From: Botryobacter ruber
GTDB taxonomy: Bacteria; Bacteroidota; Bacteroidia; Cytophagales; Hymenobacteraceae
Length of the DNA stretch: 64,000 nt
Direction of reading: 5' to 3'
Assembly: GCF_003347595.2 (NCBI RefSeq)
Contig: NZ_QCZK02000053.1
Span: forward strand, 1 to 64,000
A program made the position numbers and the translations under genes. A model generated the notes under the pieces. The model was not told the DNA's origin. It did not search any database and was given only the letters and a program-made list of their open reading frames with translations. The first letter of the stretch is position 1; the number at the start of each line of letters is the position of its first letter. Shown here one piece after another: positions 33,269-41,940 of the stretch.

Positions 33269-33680
33269 ATTTGGGAGTTTGGGAGTTGAGGAGTTTGGGA
33301 GTTTAAGAGTTTAGGAGGTAGAAAGGTAAAGAGGTAGAGAGGTAGTTATTTTGTAGGGGTTGAAAATCTTCAACCCTGTAACAGAAAGGTAGAGCGGTTG
33401 GGGGTATAGCTGTAGAGCGGTTGGGGGTATAGCTGTAGAGCGGTTGGGGGTATAGCTGTAGAGCGGTTGGGGGTATAGCTGTAGAGACGCGGTGCCCGCG
33501 TCTCCTGCACGAACCACAGACAAACCTAATCCTGTTCTTCCTTAAATCTTCTTAATCTTGTCCAGACAAACCTAATCCTGAAAATCCTAAAATTCTGTAA
33601 ATCCTGATTCAGACAAATAATCGTGCAAGATCAAAATCAGGTAAATCAGAAAAATCACTGTAAATCAAAGGTTCAGACAA
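33269..33680 (+). repeat. Composite intergenic repeat CE6, with internal tandem amplification
   Basis: Order: 8-nt-period array (33270-33345), GGGTTGAA...TTCAACCC hairpin (about 33357-33376), four 23-bp tandem copies (33389-33480), GAGACGCG...CGCGTCTC hairpin (33484-33504), then AATC arrays of 9-nt period ending GGTTCAGACA at 33679. The gap 33219-33825 contains this element, a GGTGGCAG-family copy, and a short CAATTTAA-type array at 33732-33763; no gene is seen. Confidence 0.85.
33389..33480 (+). repeat. Four exact 23-bp tandem repeats
   Basis: Unit GTAGAGCGGTTGGGGGTAT plus AGCT, four identical copies at 33389, 33412, 33435 and 33458. The other composite repeats carry a single version of this unit, so this is a local amplification. 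Its exactness suggests recent slippage. Confidence 0.95.
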
Positions 33681-33713
33681 GCAGCAGAGGCAATGGAGGC
33701 AGGAGCAGAAAAC
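33681..33713 (+). repeat. GGTGGCAG-family short repeat, copy 9
   Basis: GCAGCAGAGGCAATGGAGGC followed by AGGAGCAGAAAACTTTTTTG. It begins directly after the GGTTCAGACAA end of CE6; copy 11 stands in the same relation to CE7. Confidence 0.75.
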
Positions 33714-33825
33714 TTTTTTGGCTGCTAAATCCACTAAACAATTCAGCCATTTAACAATTTAAGCCTCCAGGCAACTATTCGGAACCATATAAAGTTGTAA
33801 CTTCGTAGAAGTGGCAAAAGCAGCA

Positions 33826-34440
33826 ATGTACCTAAAGCTCGTAAAACCTATTACTGATGTAACGCTGGCAGCGGTGATGCTCTTCCTGAGTATCCCCCTC
33901 CTGTTGCTGGTAGCGCTGTGTTTAGCGGTCGCGAACAAGGGAAAAATCCTTTTTAAGCAGCAGCGCCCCGGTCTGCATGGCAAGCCTTTTTACCTCTACA
34001 AGTTCAAAACCATGGCTGACCTAACCAATGCCGAGGGCGAGTTGCTTCCGGACGAAGAGCGCATGACCAAAGTGGGTAGCTGGATCAGGAAAACGTCACT
34101 GGACGAGCTACCACAGCTTTACAACGTACTTCGTGGGGAGCTGAGCCTGGTAGGTCCCCGCCCGCTCCTGATGGAGTACCTCCCGCTTTACAACGAAGAA
34201 CAGGCAAGGCGCCACCATGTTAAACCGGGCATTACCGGCTGGGCTCAGATCAACGGACGGAATGCTATTTCGTGGGAACAGAAATTTGCGCTGGATGTGT
34301 GGTACGTGCAGCACCAGTCGTTTAAAACAGATGCCCTGATTTTGTACAGAACCTTCCGGAAAGTGTGGAGCGGCGCCGGTGTGAACAGCGAGGGCTTTGC
34401 CACCGTTCCTAAGTTTACAGGAGAAACAACCATCGCATGA
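33826..34440 (+). CDS. Undecaprenyl-phosphate sugar-1-phosphate transferase (PglC-like)
   Basis: This small monotopic phosphoglycosyl transferase has about 204 residues and moves a sugar-1-phosphate from a UDP-sugar to undecaprenyl phosphate. One N-terminal membrane segment (TLAAVMLFLSIPLLLLVALC) is followed by KILFKQQRPGLHGKPFYLYK, then FKTM, KTSLDELPQLYNVLRGELSL with the catalytic Asp-Glu pair, VGPRPLL, and PGITGWAQINGRNAISW. The ATG at 33826 is preferred; a GTG five codons earlier (33811) is possible. It starts a three-gene overlapping set with a PglD-like acetyltransferase and a PglE-like aminotransferase, so the sugar is probably a diacetamido-trideoxyhexose or similar. Confidence 0.92.
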   Translation: MYLKLVKPITDVTLAAVMLFLSIPLLLLVALCLAVANKGKILFKQQRPGLHGKPFYLYKFKTMADLTNAEGELLPDEERMTKVGSWIRKTSLDELPQLYNVLRGELSLVGPRPLLMEYLPLYNEEQARRHHVKPGITGWAQINGRNAISWEQKFALDVWYVQHQSFKTDALILYRTFRKVWSGAGVNSEGFATVPKFTGETTIA

Positions 34441-35093
34441 AAAACATAGCCATCGTAGGTGCCGGCGGACTGGGCCGCGAAGTACTGGTGCTGCTGCACC
34501 AGATAAATGATGTTGCGCCGCAATGGAACATCCTGGGCTTTTACGACGACGATACCTCTCTGTCCGGTACGCATATCAATGGCCTCCCCTGGCTTGGCAA
34601 CATCCCGGACCTGGCAGATGCAAAAGAAGAACTGAGCGTGGTGATTGCCATTGGCCTGCCGAAAATAAAACAGCAACTAGCCGAACGACTGCAGCAGAAC
34701 CCGCTGCTCTCTTTCCCGGCCCTGGTACACCCGCTTGCACAGCCAAAGCCTTACCAGTTTGTGCAGCTGGCAGAGGGCGTGGTGGTATTCCAGGGAGCTG
34801 TGCTTACCACCAACATCCGCCTCGGAAAGCATGCGCTTGTTTATTTAAACTGCACCGTCGGCCACGACACCACCCTGGGCGCGTATGTTTCGCTGATGCC
34901 GGGCGTTAATCTGGCAGGCAACACGATACTGGAAGAAGGTGTTTTTGTTGGCGCCAATGCCGCCATTCTTCAGGGGCTGCATATCGGCAACCACAGTCAC
35001 ATTGGGGCAGGCGCTGTCGTAACTACTGCCATTCCGCATAACTGTACAGCGGCAGGCGTACCTGCCAAAATCATAAAATCGCATGAACTATAA
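34437..35093 (+). CDS. PglD/NeuD-like sugar O- or N-acyltransferase
   Basis: This 218-residue protein is of the NeuD/PglD family. The N-terminal Rossmann-like part (KNIAIVGAGGLGREVLVLLH) binds the nucleotide sugar. The C-terminal left-handed beta-helix shows hexapeptide repeats (LGKHALVYLNCTVGHDTTLG, EEGVFVGANAAILQGLHIGN), with the catalytic His in VGHDTTLG. In the PglC/D/E route it would acetylate the 4-amino group made by the neighbouring aminotransferase. Its ATG overlaps the upstream stop (ATGA). It overlaps the next gene by 11 nt. Confidence 0.9.
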   Translation: MKNIAIVGAGGLGREVLVLLHQINDVAPQWNILGFYDDDTSLSGTHINGLPWLGNIPDLADAKEELSVVIAIGLPKIKQQLAERLQQNPLLSFPALVHPLAQPKPYQFVQLAEGVVVFQGAVLTTNIRLGKHALVYLNCTVGHDTTLGAYVSLMPGVNLAGNTILEEGVFVGANAAILQGLHIGNHSHIGAGAVVTTAIPHNCTAAGVPAKIIKSHEL

Positions 35094-36216
35094 GCCTGGC
35101 CGCATCTTCTTATCAGTGCCGCACATGGGCGGCCATGAACGTAACTATGTGCTAAAGGCGCTGGAAGATAACTGGGTAACTACGGCCGGCCCTAACATCC
35201 CGGGCTTTGAACACGACATCTGCCAACACACCAACGCCCGTCACGCTGTAGCTCTAAACTCCGGCACAGCAGCCATTCACCTGGCCCTGCGCCTGCTCAA
35301 CGTGCAGCCCGGCGACGAGGTACTTTGCTCCACCTTCACGTTTGTAGCCACAGCCAACCCCATTCTGTATGTAGGCGCTACACCTGTTTTTATCGAAAGC
35401 GAAGCCGAAACCTGGAACATGTGCCCCGACACGCTGGAGCAGGCGATACAGGCACGACTGAAGCTGGGGAAGAAACCAACCTGTATCCTGCTGGTGCACC
35501 TCTACGGCATGCCTGCTAACATGAAAGACCTGCTGGAAGTAGCGCAGAAGTACGATATTCCGGTTGTGGAAGATGCTGCCGAAGCACTTGGCTCCCGCTA
35601 CAGCGGCCACCAACTCGGCACCTTTGGACACATCGGTATTTTCTCGTTTAACGGGAACAAGATTATCACGACCTCCGGCGGCGGCGCCTTAGTTACGGCA
35701 GACGAGCAACTGGCAGAACAGGCGCGTTTCCTGTCGACTCAGGCCAAGGAACAGGCTCCGCACTACGAGCACACCACCATGGGCTACAACTACCGCATCA
35801 GCAACATTGCAGCCGGTATCGGGCGCGGACAAATGGAGGTGCTGGAGAAACGGGTAAAGCAGCGCCGGGAGGTGTTCAGTTATTATAAGCAGCACCTGCA
35901 GCGCGAAAGCATCAGTTTCCTGCCCGAGCCCAAAGGCAGTTTCTCCAACCGCTGGCTTACCACCGTGTTACTAGATGCTACCTCCGGTAAATCACCTGAA
36001 GAACTGCGCCTAGCCCTGGAAGCACAGAACATCGAAGCCCGCCCGCTCTGGAAACCCATGCACCTGCAGCCGCTGTTCAAGGATGCCCCCTACTTTGGTA
36101 ACGGATTAAGTGAAAAGCTTTTTGGCAAAGGCCTCTGCCTTCCCTCCAGCAGTAGTTTAACAGAAGAGGACCTGGAGAAGGTGGTGAAGGTGATTTTGCG
36201 GGAGGTTAGGGAGTAG
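35083..36216 (+). CDS. DegT/DnrJ/EryC1 sugar aminotransferase (PglE-like)
   Basis: This 377-residue PLP enzyme aminates a 4-keto sugar nucleotide. Landmarks are RIFLSVPHMGGHERNYV at the start, LEDNWVTTAGPNIPGFE, ALNSGTAAIHLALRLL, VEDAAEALGSRYSG (the Asp binding PLP nitrogen), and SFNGNKIITTSGGGAL with the Schiff-base Lys. The set PglC-PglD-PglE lacks the 4,6-dehydratase (PglF) in this window, so that step must be encoded elsewhere. Products of such sets initiate O-glycans or polysaccharides. It overlaps the upstream gene by 11 nt. Confidence 0.93.
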   Translation: MNYKPGRIFLSVPHMGGHERNYVLKALEDNWVTTAGPNIPGFEHDICQHTNARHAVALNSGTAAIHLALRLLNVQPGDEVLCSTFTFVATANPILYVGATPVFIESEAETWNMCPDTLEQAIQARLKLGKKPTCILLVHLYGMPANMKDLLEVAQKYDIPVVEDAAEALGSRYSGHQLGTFGHIGIFSFNGNKIITTSGGGALVTADEQLAEQARFLSTQAKEQAPHYEHTTMGYNYRISNIAAGIGRGQMEVLEKRVKQRREVFSYYKQHLQRESISFLPEPKGSFSNRWLTTVLLDATSGKSPEELRLALEAQNIEARPLWKPMHLQPLFKDAPYFGNGLSEKLFGKGLCLPSSSSLTEEDLEKVVKVILREVRE

Positions 36217-36273
36217 GAGCTGAAATGTAGAATAAAATAGTTCCTTTGATTAAGCTTCTGCTGATTTGAGGCA

Positions 36274-36376
36274 GGGCACCCGCAAGGGGCGCCCGTACAA
36301 CTTTAGCTCAATCAGCAGCTGTAAAGCTATCGTGTGCATCCCTCTTATCGTAAGGGCGAACCCACGTGTTCGCCCC
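36274..36376. repeat. Two palindromes after the PglE-like gene
   Basis: GGGCACCCGC..GGGGCGCCC at 36274-36294 and GGGCGAAC...GTTCGCCC at 36354-36376. The second is the same family as 6070-6092. They lie between convergent genes and may act as transcript ends, but no T-run follows. No gene is seen in 36217-36493. Confidence 0.6.
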
Positions 36377-36493
36377 TTTCTGGAGATGTTCGTCCGATTT
36401 TTTTCAGGTGTTTGCCCTCAATCTAGAGAAACACTTTTAAACTGATTCTGACTTTTTTGGGTACACTCACCAGGCATCTGATTCCTTCCGAAC

Positions 36494-37624
36494 TCAAACC
36501 CGCTCCAACGCCTGCTCCAGATCCGCTAGCAGTTCCTCCCCATCTTCTATGCCGACTGATAACCGAATTACACCTAAAGTAATGTTCAGCTTCTGAAGCT
36601 TTTCGGGGCTGAAAGAGCGGTGCGAGGTGCGCAGCGGGTGCGAGATGGAAGTGGTAACGCCTGCCAGCGAGGGTGCAAACGGGATGTGCTGCAGGGCCTG
36701 CATAAAGGTATTGACCGTTTCTAAATCATCGGCGATCCGGAACGATAACATGCCGCCGTACAGGCCGTTGCCCTGCACTTTGGCCAACTCATGCTGCGGG
36801 TGCTGCTCAAGTCCCGGGTACCAGACCTGCTCTACTTTCGGATGCTGCTCCAGGAACCTGGCAATTTCCAACGCTCCCTGGGAGTGCTGCCGCATGCGCA
36901 GCTTCAGGGTTTTGAGGCCGCGTGCTCCCAGCCAGCTTTCGAAAGGGCTCAGATTCACGCCGAATGTCATCACTACCTGCTTCGCCCGTTTCAGGTCCTC
37001 CTCCTCCCGGCAAACTACCACACCTGCCGTTACGTCGCTGTGGCCCGATAGATATTTAGTCACACTGTGCATCACCATGTCGGCGCCAAGTGCTAAGGGT
37101 TTGGTGATAATGGGTGAAGCAAAGGTGTTATCTACCACCAACTTGATGCCTGCACGTTTCGTTTCAATTGCCAGTTTCTGAATATCCAACACCTGCAGCA
37201 GCGGATTGCTGATGGTTTCGGCTAACAGCAGTTTCGTATTGTCCTGCACATAATTGCCCAGGTTGTAAAGCTCATCACCCGGCACAAAGGTTACGGCAAT
37301 GCCAATTCTGGTCAGCTCCTGCGATAACAGCGAGGCAGAGCCACCATAAATTTCTTCGGCGCACAGCACATGGTCGCCGGCCTGGCAGTAGGTGAGCACG
37401 GCCACCAGGATAGCCGACATACCCGAGGAAGTAACCACCGCCCCGGCACCGCCTTCCAGTTTGTTTACCTCTGCGGCCAGTTCGTCGGTGTTCGGATTGC
37501 CGAACCGGGAGTACATATACTGGTTGCCAGGCTGCTCGAAATAAGCTTCCAGCTCGTTCAGATCTTCAAACGTGAAAACGGATGTCTGGTAAATGGGCGT
37601 TATTTTCGGATGAAATTGAGTCAT
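36494..37624 (-). CDS. Trans-sulfuration family PLP enzyme (cystathionine gamma-synthase/lyase type)
   Basis: This 376-residue enzyme is of the Cys/Met metabolism PLP family. Landmarks are PIYQTSVFTFEDLNELEAYF, YMYSRFGNPNTDELAAEVNK, the PLP-ring Tyr region EEIYGGSASLL, VDNTFASPIITKPLALGAD, and the Schiff-base Lys in HSVTKYLSGHSDVTAG. The C-terminal TSISHPLRTSHRSFSPEK and IRLSVGIED are typical. The group includes cystathionine gamma-synthase, gamma-lyase and methionine gamma-lyase, which are hard to separate by eye. A GGTTCAGACA repeat end (37664-37715) lies upstream and faces the start codon. Confidence 0.88.
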   Translation of the reverse strand: MTQFHPKITPIYQTSVFTFEDLNELEAYFEQPGNQYMYSRFGNPNTDELAAEVNKLEGGAGAVVTSSGMSAILVAVLTYCQAGDHVLCAEEIYGGSASLLSQELTRIGIAVTFVPGDELYNLGNYVQDNTKLLLAETISNPLLQVLDIQKLAIETKRAGIKLVVDNTFASPIITKPLALGADMVMHSVTKYLSGHSDVTAGVVVCREEEDLKRAKQVVMTFGVNLSPFESWLGARGLKTLKLRMRQHSQGALEIARFLEQHPKVEQVWYPGLEQHPQHELAKVQGNGLYGGMLSFRIADDLETVNTFMQALQHIPFAPSLAGVTTSISHPLRTSHRSFSPEKLQKLNITLGVIRLSVGIEDGEELLADLEQALERV

Positions 37625-37663
37625 GCTGCAGGATTTATGTTTGCTCTCCTAAAGTTAAAAATA

Positions 37664-37715
37664 TTTGTCTGAACCGTTGATGGTAATGATGGAAGGATGG
37701 GTGTGATTTTATATT
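37664..37715 (-). repeat. Isolated AATC-array module ending GGTTCAGACA
   Basis: Minus strand reads an ATCA-type array (TCACACCCATCC, TTCCATCATTACCATCAACG split here) ending GGTTCAGACAA, the same terminal module as in the composite repeats. It points toward the start codon of the trans-sulfuration enzyme, 40 nt away. Confidence 0.65.
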
Positions 37716-37743
37716 GCCACTGCTGCCCATTACCGTGAAAACG

Positions 37744-37782
37744 AAAAGCGCCTCCTGCTCACGAAGAACAGGAGGCGCTTTT
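37744..37782 (-). terminator. Terminator of atpDC
   Basis: Perfect 14-bp stem AAAAGCGCCTCCTG/CAGGAGGCGCTTTT with T-run, 18 nt past the atpC stop. Confidence 0.88.
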
Positions 37783-37799
37783 TGCTGATGAGCTATAGC

Positions 37800-38045
37800 T
37801 TAGTCTTCTACAGATTCAGCAAGTACAATGATATTGTTATTCAACACCTCTACCACACCGCCATCCACGAAAAAGAACTCCTGCCCTTTCTTGGTGGTGA
37901 TGCGTACCCGGCCGCTTTCCAGGGTGCTGATAAGTGGCGCGTGCATGTCCAGCACCTCGAAAGAACCGTTGGTACCCGGAAACTGTGCGGCATCCACCTC
38001 ACCGGCAAATACTTTTTTGTCTGGTGTGATTATCTCTAAATACAT
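37800..38045 (-). CDS. atpC: ATP synthase epsilon subunit, short form
   Basis: This 81-residue protein contains only the N-terminal beta-sandwich of epsilon: YLEIITPDKKVFAGEVDAAQ, then FPGTNGSFEVLDMHAPLIS, and FFVDGGVVEVLNNNIIVLAE. The C-terminal helical hairpin, which inhibits ATP hydrolysis in E. coli and Bacillus, is absent; usual length is about 130-140. Short forms occur in Bacteroidota and green sulfur bacteria. It lies 107 nt after atpD with an inverted-repeat array in between. The remaining F1Fo genes are not in the window. Confidence 0.93.
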   Translation of the reverse strand: MYLEIITPDKKVFAGEVDAAQFPGTNGSFEVLDMHAPLISTLESGRVRITTKKGQEFFFVDGGVVEVLNNNIIVLAESVED

Positions 38046-38052
38046 CTTAAAT

Positions 38053-38146
38053 AAGTTAAGAGTTAAAGAGTTAAGAGTTAAGAGTTAGAAATTATGGGTT
38101 TAACAGGTTCTGCAACTCATAACTCTTAACTTTTAACTCTTAACTA
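38053..38146. repeat. Inverted 7-nt-period arrays between atpD and atpC
   Basis: GAGTTAA-type units in the left arm (38053-38096) and their complement in the right arm (38113-38146), with a 16-nt loop. Pairing is imperfect but long. The same sequence words make the hairpin between tgt and lptG (30275-30412). Confidence 0.8.
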
Positions 38147-38152
38147 AAAAAC

Positions 38153-39658
38153 CTATTTTACGTCAGCCAGCATTTTCTCGCCTTTGGCAACGGCATCCTC
38201 GATAGTACCTACGAGGTTGAATGCTGCTTCTGGCAGGTGGTCGTGCTTGCCGTCCATGATTTCGTTGAAGCCGCGGATGGTGTCTTTGATGTCTACGAGT
38301 ACACCTTTGAGGCCTGTAAACTGCTCGGCTACGTGGAATGGCTGCGACAGGAAACGCTGCACACGACGCGCTCTGTGTACTACCAGGCGGTCTTCTTCAG
38401 AAAGTTCGTCCATACCAAGGATGGCGATGATATCCTGAAGTTCTTTGTAACGCTGCAGAATTTCTTTTACGCGCTGTGCAGTACCATAGTGCTCCTGACC
38501 TACGATGTCCGGGGTAAGGATACGAGAAGTAGAATCCAGTGGGTCCACCGCAGGGTAGATACCAAGCTCGGAGATCTTACGGGAAAGTACGGTAGTAGCG
38601 TCCAGGTGAGCAAACGTTGTTGCCGGCGCAGGGTCAGTTAAGTCGTCGGCAGGTACGTAAACGGCCTGTACCGAAGTAATGGAACCACGCTTGGTAGAAG
38701 TAATACGCTCCTGCATGGCACCCATCTCGGTTGCCAGTGTTGGCTGGTAACCTACCGCCGATGGCATACGACCAAGAAGAGCCGATACCTCAGAACCCGC
38801 CTGCGTAAAGCGGAAGATGTTGTCTACGAAGAACAGGATGTCGCGGCCCTGGCCTGAACCATCACCGTCGCGGTAGTATTCGGCAAGTGTAAGACCAGAC
38901 AAGGCAACACGGGCACGTGCCCCTGGTGGCTCGTTCATCTGACCGAACACGAAGGTAGCTTTAGAATCTTTCAGGGCTTCCTGGTCAACTTTAGAAAGGT
39001 CCCAGCCGCCATGCTCCAGCGATTCCATGAAGGCATCACCGTAACGCACGATACCAGCTTCGATCATTTCACGAAGTAAGTCGTTTCCTTCGCGGGTACG
39101 CTCACCCACACCGGCAAACACAGAAAGACCGGAATATGCTTTTGCAATGTTGTTGATCAGCTCCTGGATCAATACGGTTTTACCCACACCGGCACCACCG
39201 AACAGACCGATTTTACCACCTTTTGCATAAGGCTCGATCAGGTCGATAACTTTGATACCGGTATAAAGTACTTCAGAAGCTGTAGTCAGGTCCTCGAAAC
39301 GAGGAGCCGCACGGTGAATTGGCAGAGCGTTTGTGCTTACCGGTTGCGGAATACCATCGATTGCCTCACCAATCACGTTGAAAAGACGACCTTTGATGCC
39401 TTCGCCGGTTGGCATGGAAATAGGAGCACCCAGGTCAACTACTTCAGTACCACGCGAAAGACCTTCGGTTGCGTCCATTGCAATGGTACGCACACGGTCT
39501 TCGCCCAGGTGCTGCTGACACTCCAGAATTACTTTCTGGCCATTGTCTTTCGTCACTTCAAGGGCATCCAAAATATTTGGTAGTTTAATGTTTTCACCCA
39601 CAAAGCTAACGTCCACAACCGGACCGATAACCTGGGTAATTCTGCCAATATTCGCCAT
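38153..39658 (-). CDS. atpD: ATP synthase F1 beta subunit
   Basis: This 501-residue catalytic subunit of F1Fo ATP synthase has the P-loop GGAGVGKTVLIQELINN near residue 155, the catalytic Glu in GVGERTREGNDL, Walker B ILFFVDNIFRFTQAGSEVSA, and the ALLGRMPSAVGYQPTLATEM signature. An N-terminal beta-barrel (GRITQVIGPVVDVSF) is intact. The pair atpD-atpC, apart from the other ATP synthase genes, is common in Bacteroidota. Confidence 0.98.
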   Translation of the reverse strand: MANIGRITQVIGPVVDVSFVGENIKLPNILDALEVTKDNGQKVILECQQHLGEDRVRTIAMDATEGLSRGTEVVDLGAPISMPTGEGIKGRLFNVIGEAIDGIPQPVSTNALPIHRAAPRFEDLTTASEVLYTGIKVIDLIEPYAKGGKIGLFGGAGVGKTVLIQELINNIAKAYSGLSVFAGVGERTREGNDLLREMIEAGIVRYGDAFMESLEHGGWDLSKVDQEALKDSKATFVFGQMNEPPGARARVALSGLTLAEYYRDGDGSGQGRDILFFVDNIFRFTQAGSEVSALLGRMPSAVGYQPTLATEMGAMQERITSTKRGSITSVQAVYVPADDLTDPAPATTFAHLDATTVLSRKISELGIYPAVDPLDSTSRILTPDIVGQEHYGTAQRVKEILQRYKELQDIIAILGMDELSEEDRLVVHRARRVQRFLSQPFHVAEQFTGLKGVLVDIKDTIRGFNEIMDGKHDHLPEAAFNLVGTIEDAVAKGEKMLADVK

Positions 39659-39946
39659 TTGACTTTATATAATGATTAACTTTTGTAACAGGGTTGTTTC
39701 AGGCTGCAAAACTAACCTATAAATCTCTTAAATCACACAACAATTTAAAAAAATTCAGCACTTTAGGTTTAATTGTGAAAAACACAACTTCAGCAGGGTT
39801 TCAACAACATTCCACACTATAATATAAAGAGAGGCTCGAACAAGCAGTACACCGGGTAATATTTACAGCTATTTATACGTGAGGTTAATACAAACAGAAT
39901 CTACCCTGCTTACCATGCAAGGGCAGCAGTACAAGCCGGAAAGGTA

Positions 39947-40180
39947 TCAGAGGTTTTTAAGCTGCTCTATCTGGTCGTCGTTCAATAGGATATATCTGTT
40001 GTTAAAGGGGTTGGCAAAAAACTTTTCGGCAATTACATATTCACCAGACGTAAGCTTAAGGATGTTGTAGCTAAAAAGGCTGTTGGAACGCTCTAACACA
40101 AGTTCAGAGGCACTTAAGTCGAGCTCGCGTCCACATGTAGTTGTGACAAGTTCAGAATTTTTTGTCATGGTTGAGTACAT
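39947..40180 (-). CDS. Small protein of unknown function
   Basis: No family is recognised. The 77-residue frame may start at its first Met or, more likely, four codons later at MTKNSELV (40168). It has a balanced composition and no signal or membrane segment. It ends RYILLNDDQIEQLKNL, which looks like a real folded C-terminal helix rather than a shadow frame. There is no competing gene on the other strand, and it lies alone upstream of atpD with 288 nt between. A weak call: coding character is judged by eye only. Confidence 0.5.
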   Translation of the reverse strand: MYSTMTKNSELVTTTCGRELDLSASELVLERSNSLFSYNILKLTSGEYVIAEKFFANPFNNRYILLNDDQIEQLKNL

Positions 40181-40328
40181 AGAAAAAGAAGTATAAATGA
40201 GACAGATAATTTCATTACGGATAATTGCCCGCTTGGTGACAGCCTTTGCACGTAAATATTCAGATATTCTGGTTTCTGCCCGGAAACACCAGCGAGCCCC
40301 GGATAATAACCAGAGCGTTCAAAAACGG

Positions 40329-40361
40329 TACTGCACCTGCCACCACAGCCTCTGCTCCTCT
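40329..40361 (-). repeat. GGTGGCAG-family short repeat, copy 10
   Basis: Well conserved; plus strand reads CTGCACCTGCCACCACAGCC followed by TCTGCTCCTCT. Confidence 0.8.
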
Positions 40362-40708
40362 ACGATGGCCGCTGCACAGCCACCCCGCTATTTTGAAGCG
40401 GTAGTACCTTTTCTACCTCCCAGTTAAGTCCGGCAAGCTGCCACCGACAGAAAATTTCAAAAAAAACATTTACCGGCCTGGCAAACCCCGGAACGGACCA
40501 AACTTTCGACAGCTCCGGAAAACGAGCTTTTGCTTAAGCGGACACTGCACGATAAAAATTTAGAAGTCACCATTTTAGACATATAAACCGGCCACAACCA
40601 CCACATCCGCGGCAAACATTTCCACCGCATTCCACTACCCAAAAAGCACCCCGGCACGGCCCTGGAGCAGATTCCGGACTATTTTTTTCAAAAATTTTCA
40701 GTCAAAAT

Positions 40709-40739
40709 TTTGCGAAAAAGAATCGCCTCCCTATATTTG
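40709..40739 (+). promoter_or_regulatory. Promoter of tRNA-Gln
   Basis: TTTG at 40709-40712, 19-nt spacer, TATATTTG at 40732-40739: an exact match to the Bacteroidota -33/-7 pattern. It lies 47 nt before the mature tRNA. Confidence 0.8.
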
Positions 40740-40786
40740 CATCATCAAACGACAACAGAACAGCAGGTTCAACGTCAAGTAGAGAT

Positions 40787-40859
40787 TGTCCGATGGTGTA
40801 ACTGGCAACACGTCTGATTTTGGTTCAGAAGAGTCCAGGTTCGAAACCTGGTCGGACAA
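40787..40859 (+). tRNA. tRNA-Gln (anticodon TTG)
   Basis: 73-nt cloverleaf: acceptor stem TGTCCGA/TCGGACA, D stem GTGT/ACAC, anticodon stem TCTGA/TCAGA with loop TTTTGGT (anticodon TTG, reading CAA/CAG), and T stem CCAGG/CCTGG with loop TTCGAAA. The variable loop is 5 nt. The 3' CCA is not encoded in full (A then CA), so it is added after transcription. A canonical promoter lies upstream and a strong terminator follows, so it is a stand-alone unit. Confidence 0.96.
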
Positions 40860-40862
40860 CAT

Positions 40863-40899
40863 AAAAAGAGCAACATACAGCAGTGTGTTGCTCTTTTTG
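40863..40899 (+). terminator. Terminator of tRNA-Gln
   Basis: AAAAAGAGCAACA/TGTTGCTCTTTTT stem directly after the tRNA. Confidence 0.88.
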
Positions 40900-40929
40900 C
40901 TTTTCCCCCTCTCCTGCCTAGGCAATATT

Positions 40930-40964
40930 TTTGAAAAACAGGTGCCATTATTTTCGTAGCTTTG
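40930..40964 (+). promoter_or_regulatory. Putative promoter of prs
   Basis: TTTG at 40930-40933 and TAGCTTTG at 40957-40964 with a 23-nt spacer, slightly long. It lies 45 nt before the prs start codon. Confidence 0.55.
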
Positions 40965-41009
40965 TAGCTAAACCACCTAAAACTCCTTAAAATTTAATTC
41001 TGCTGTATC

Positions 41010-41939
<930 letters not shown>

Positions 41940-41940
41940 A

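Larger units (their letters stand above)
40181..40786. other. Gap upstream of tRNA-Gln
   Basis: No convincing gene. It holds one GGTGGCAG-family repeat (40329-40361) and, at its right end, the tRNA promoter (40709-40739). The stretch 40430-40680 is neither AT-rich nor obviously repetitive and could hide a small RNA, for which I have no evidence. Confidence 0.5.

Noticed and set aside
33311..33523. 70-codon frame on the minus strand with an internally repeated peptide (PTALQLYPQPLY-like)
   Set aside because: It is the translation of the 23-bp tandem repeats and neighbouring hairpins; similar frames occur over other composite repeats (for example 48420-48650 and 56713-56904).
40197..40427. 76-codon frame on the plus strand upstream of tRNA-Gln
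   Set aside because: Runs through a GGTGGCAG-family repeat and has an irregular, basic, Cys/His-rich composition typical of non-coding translation.
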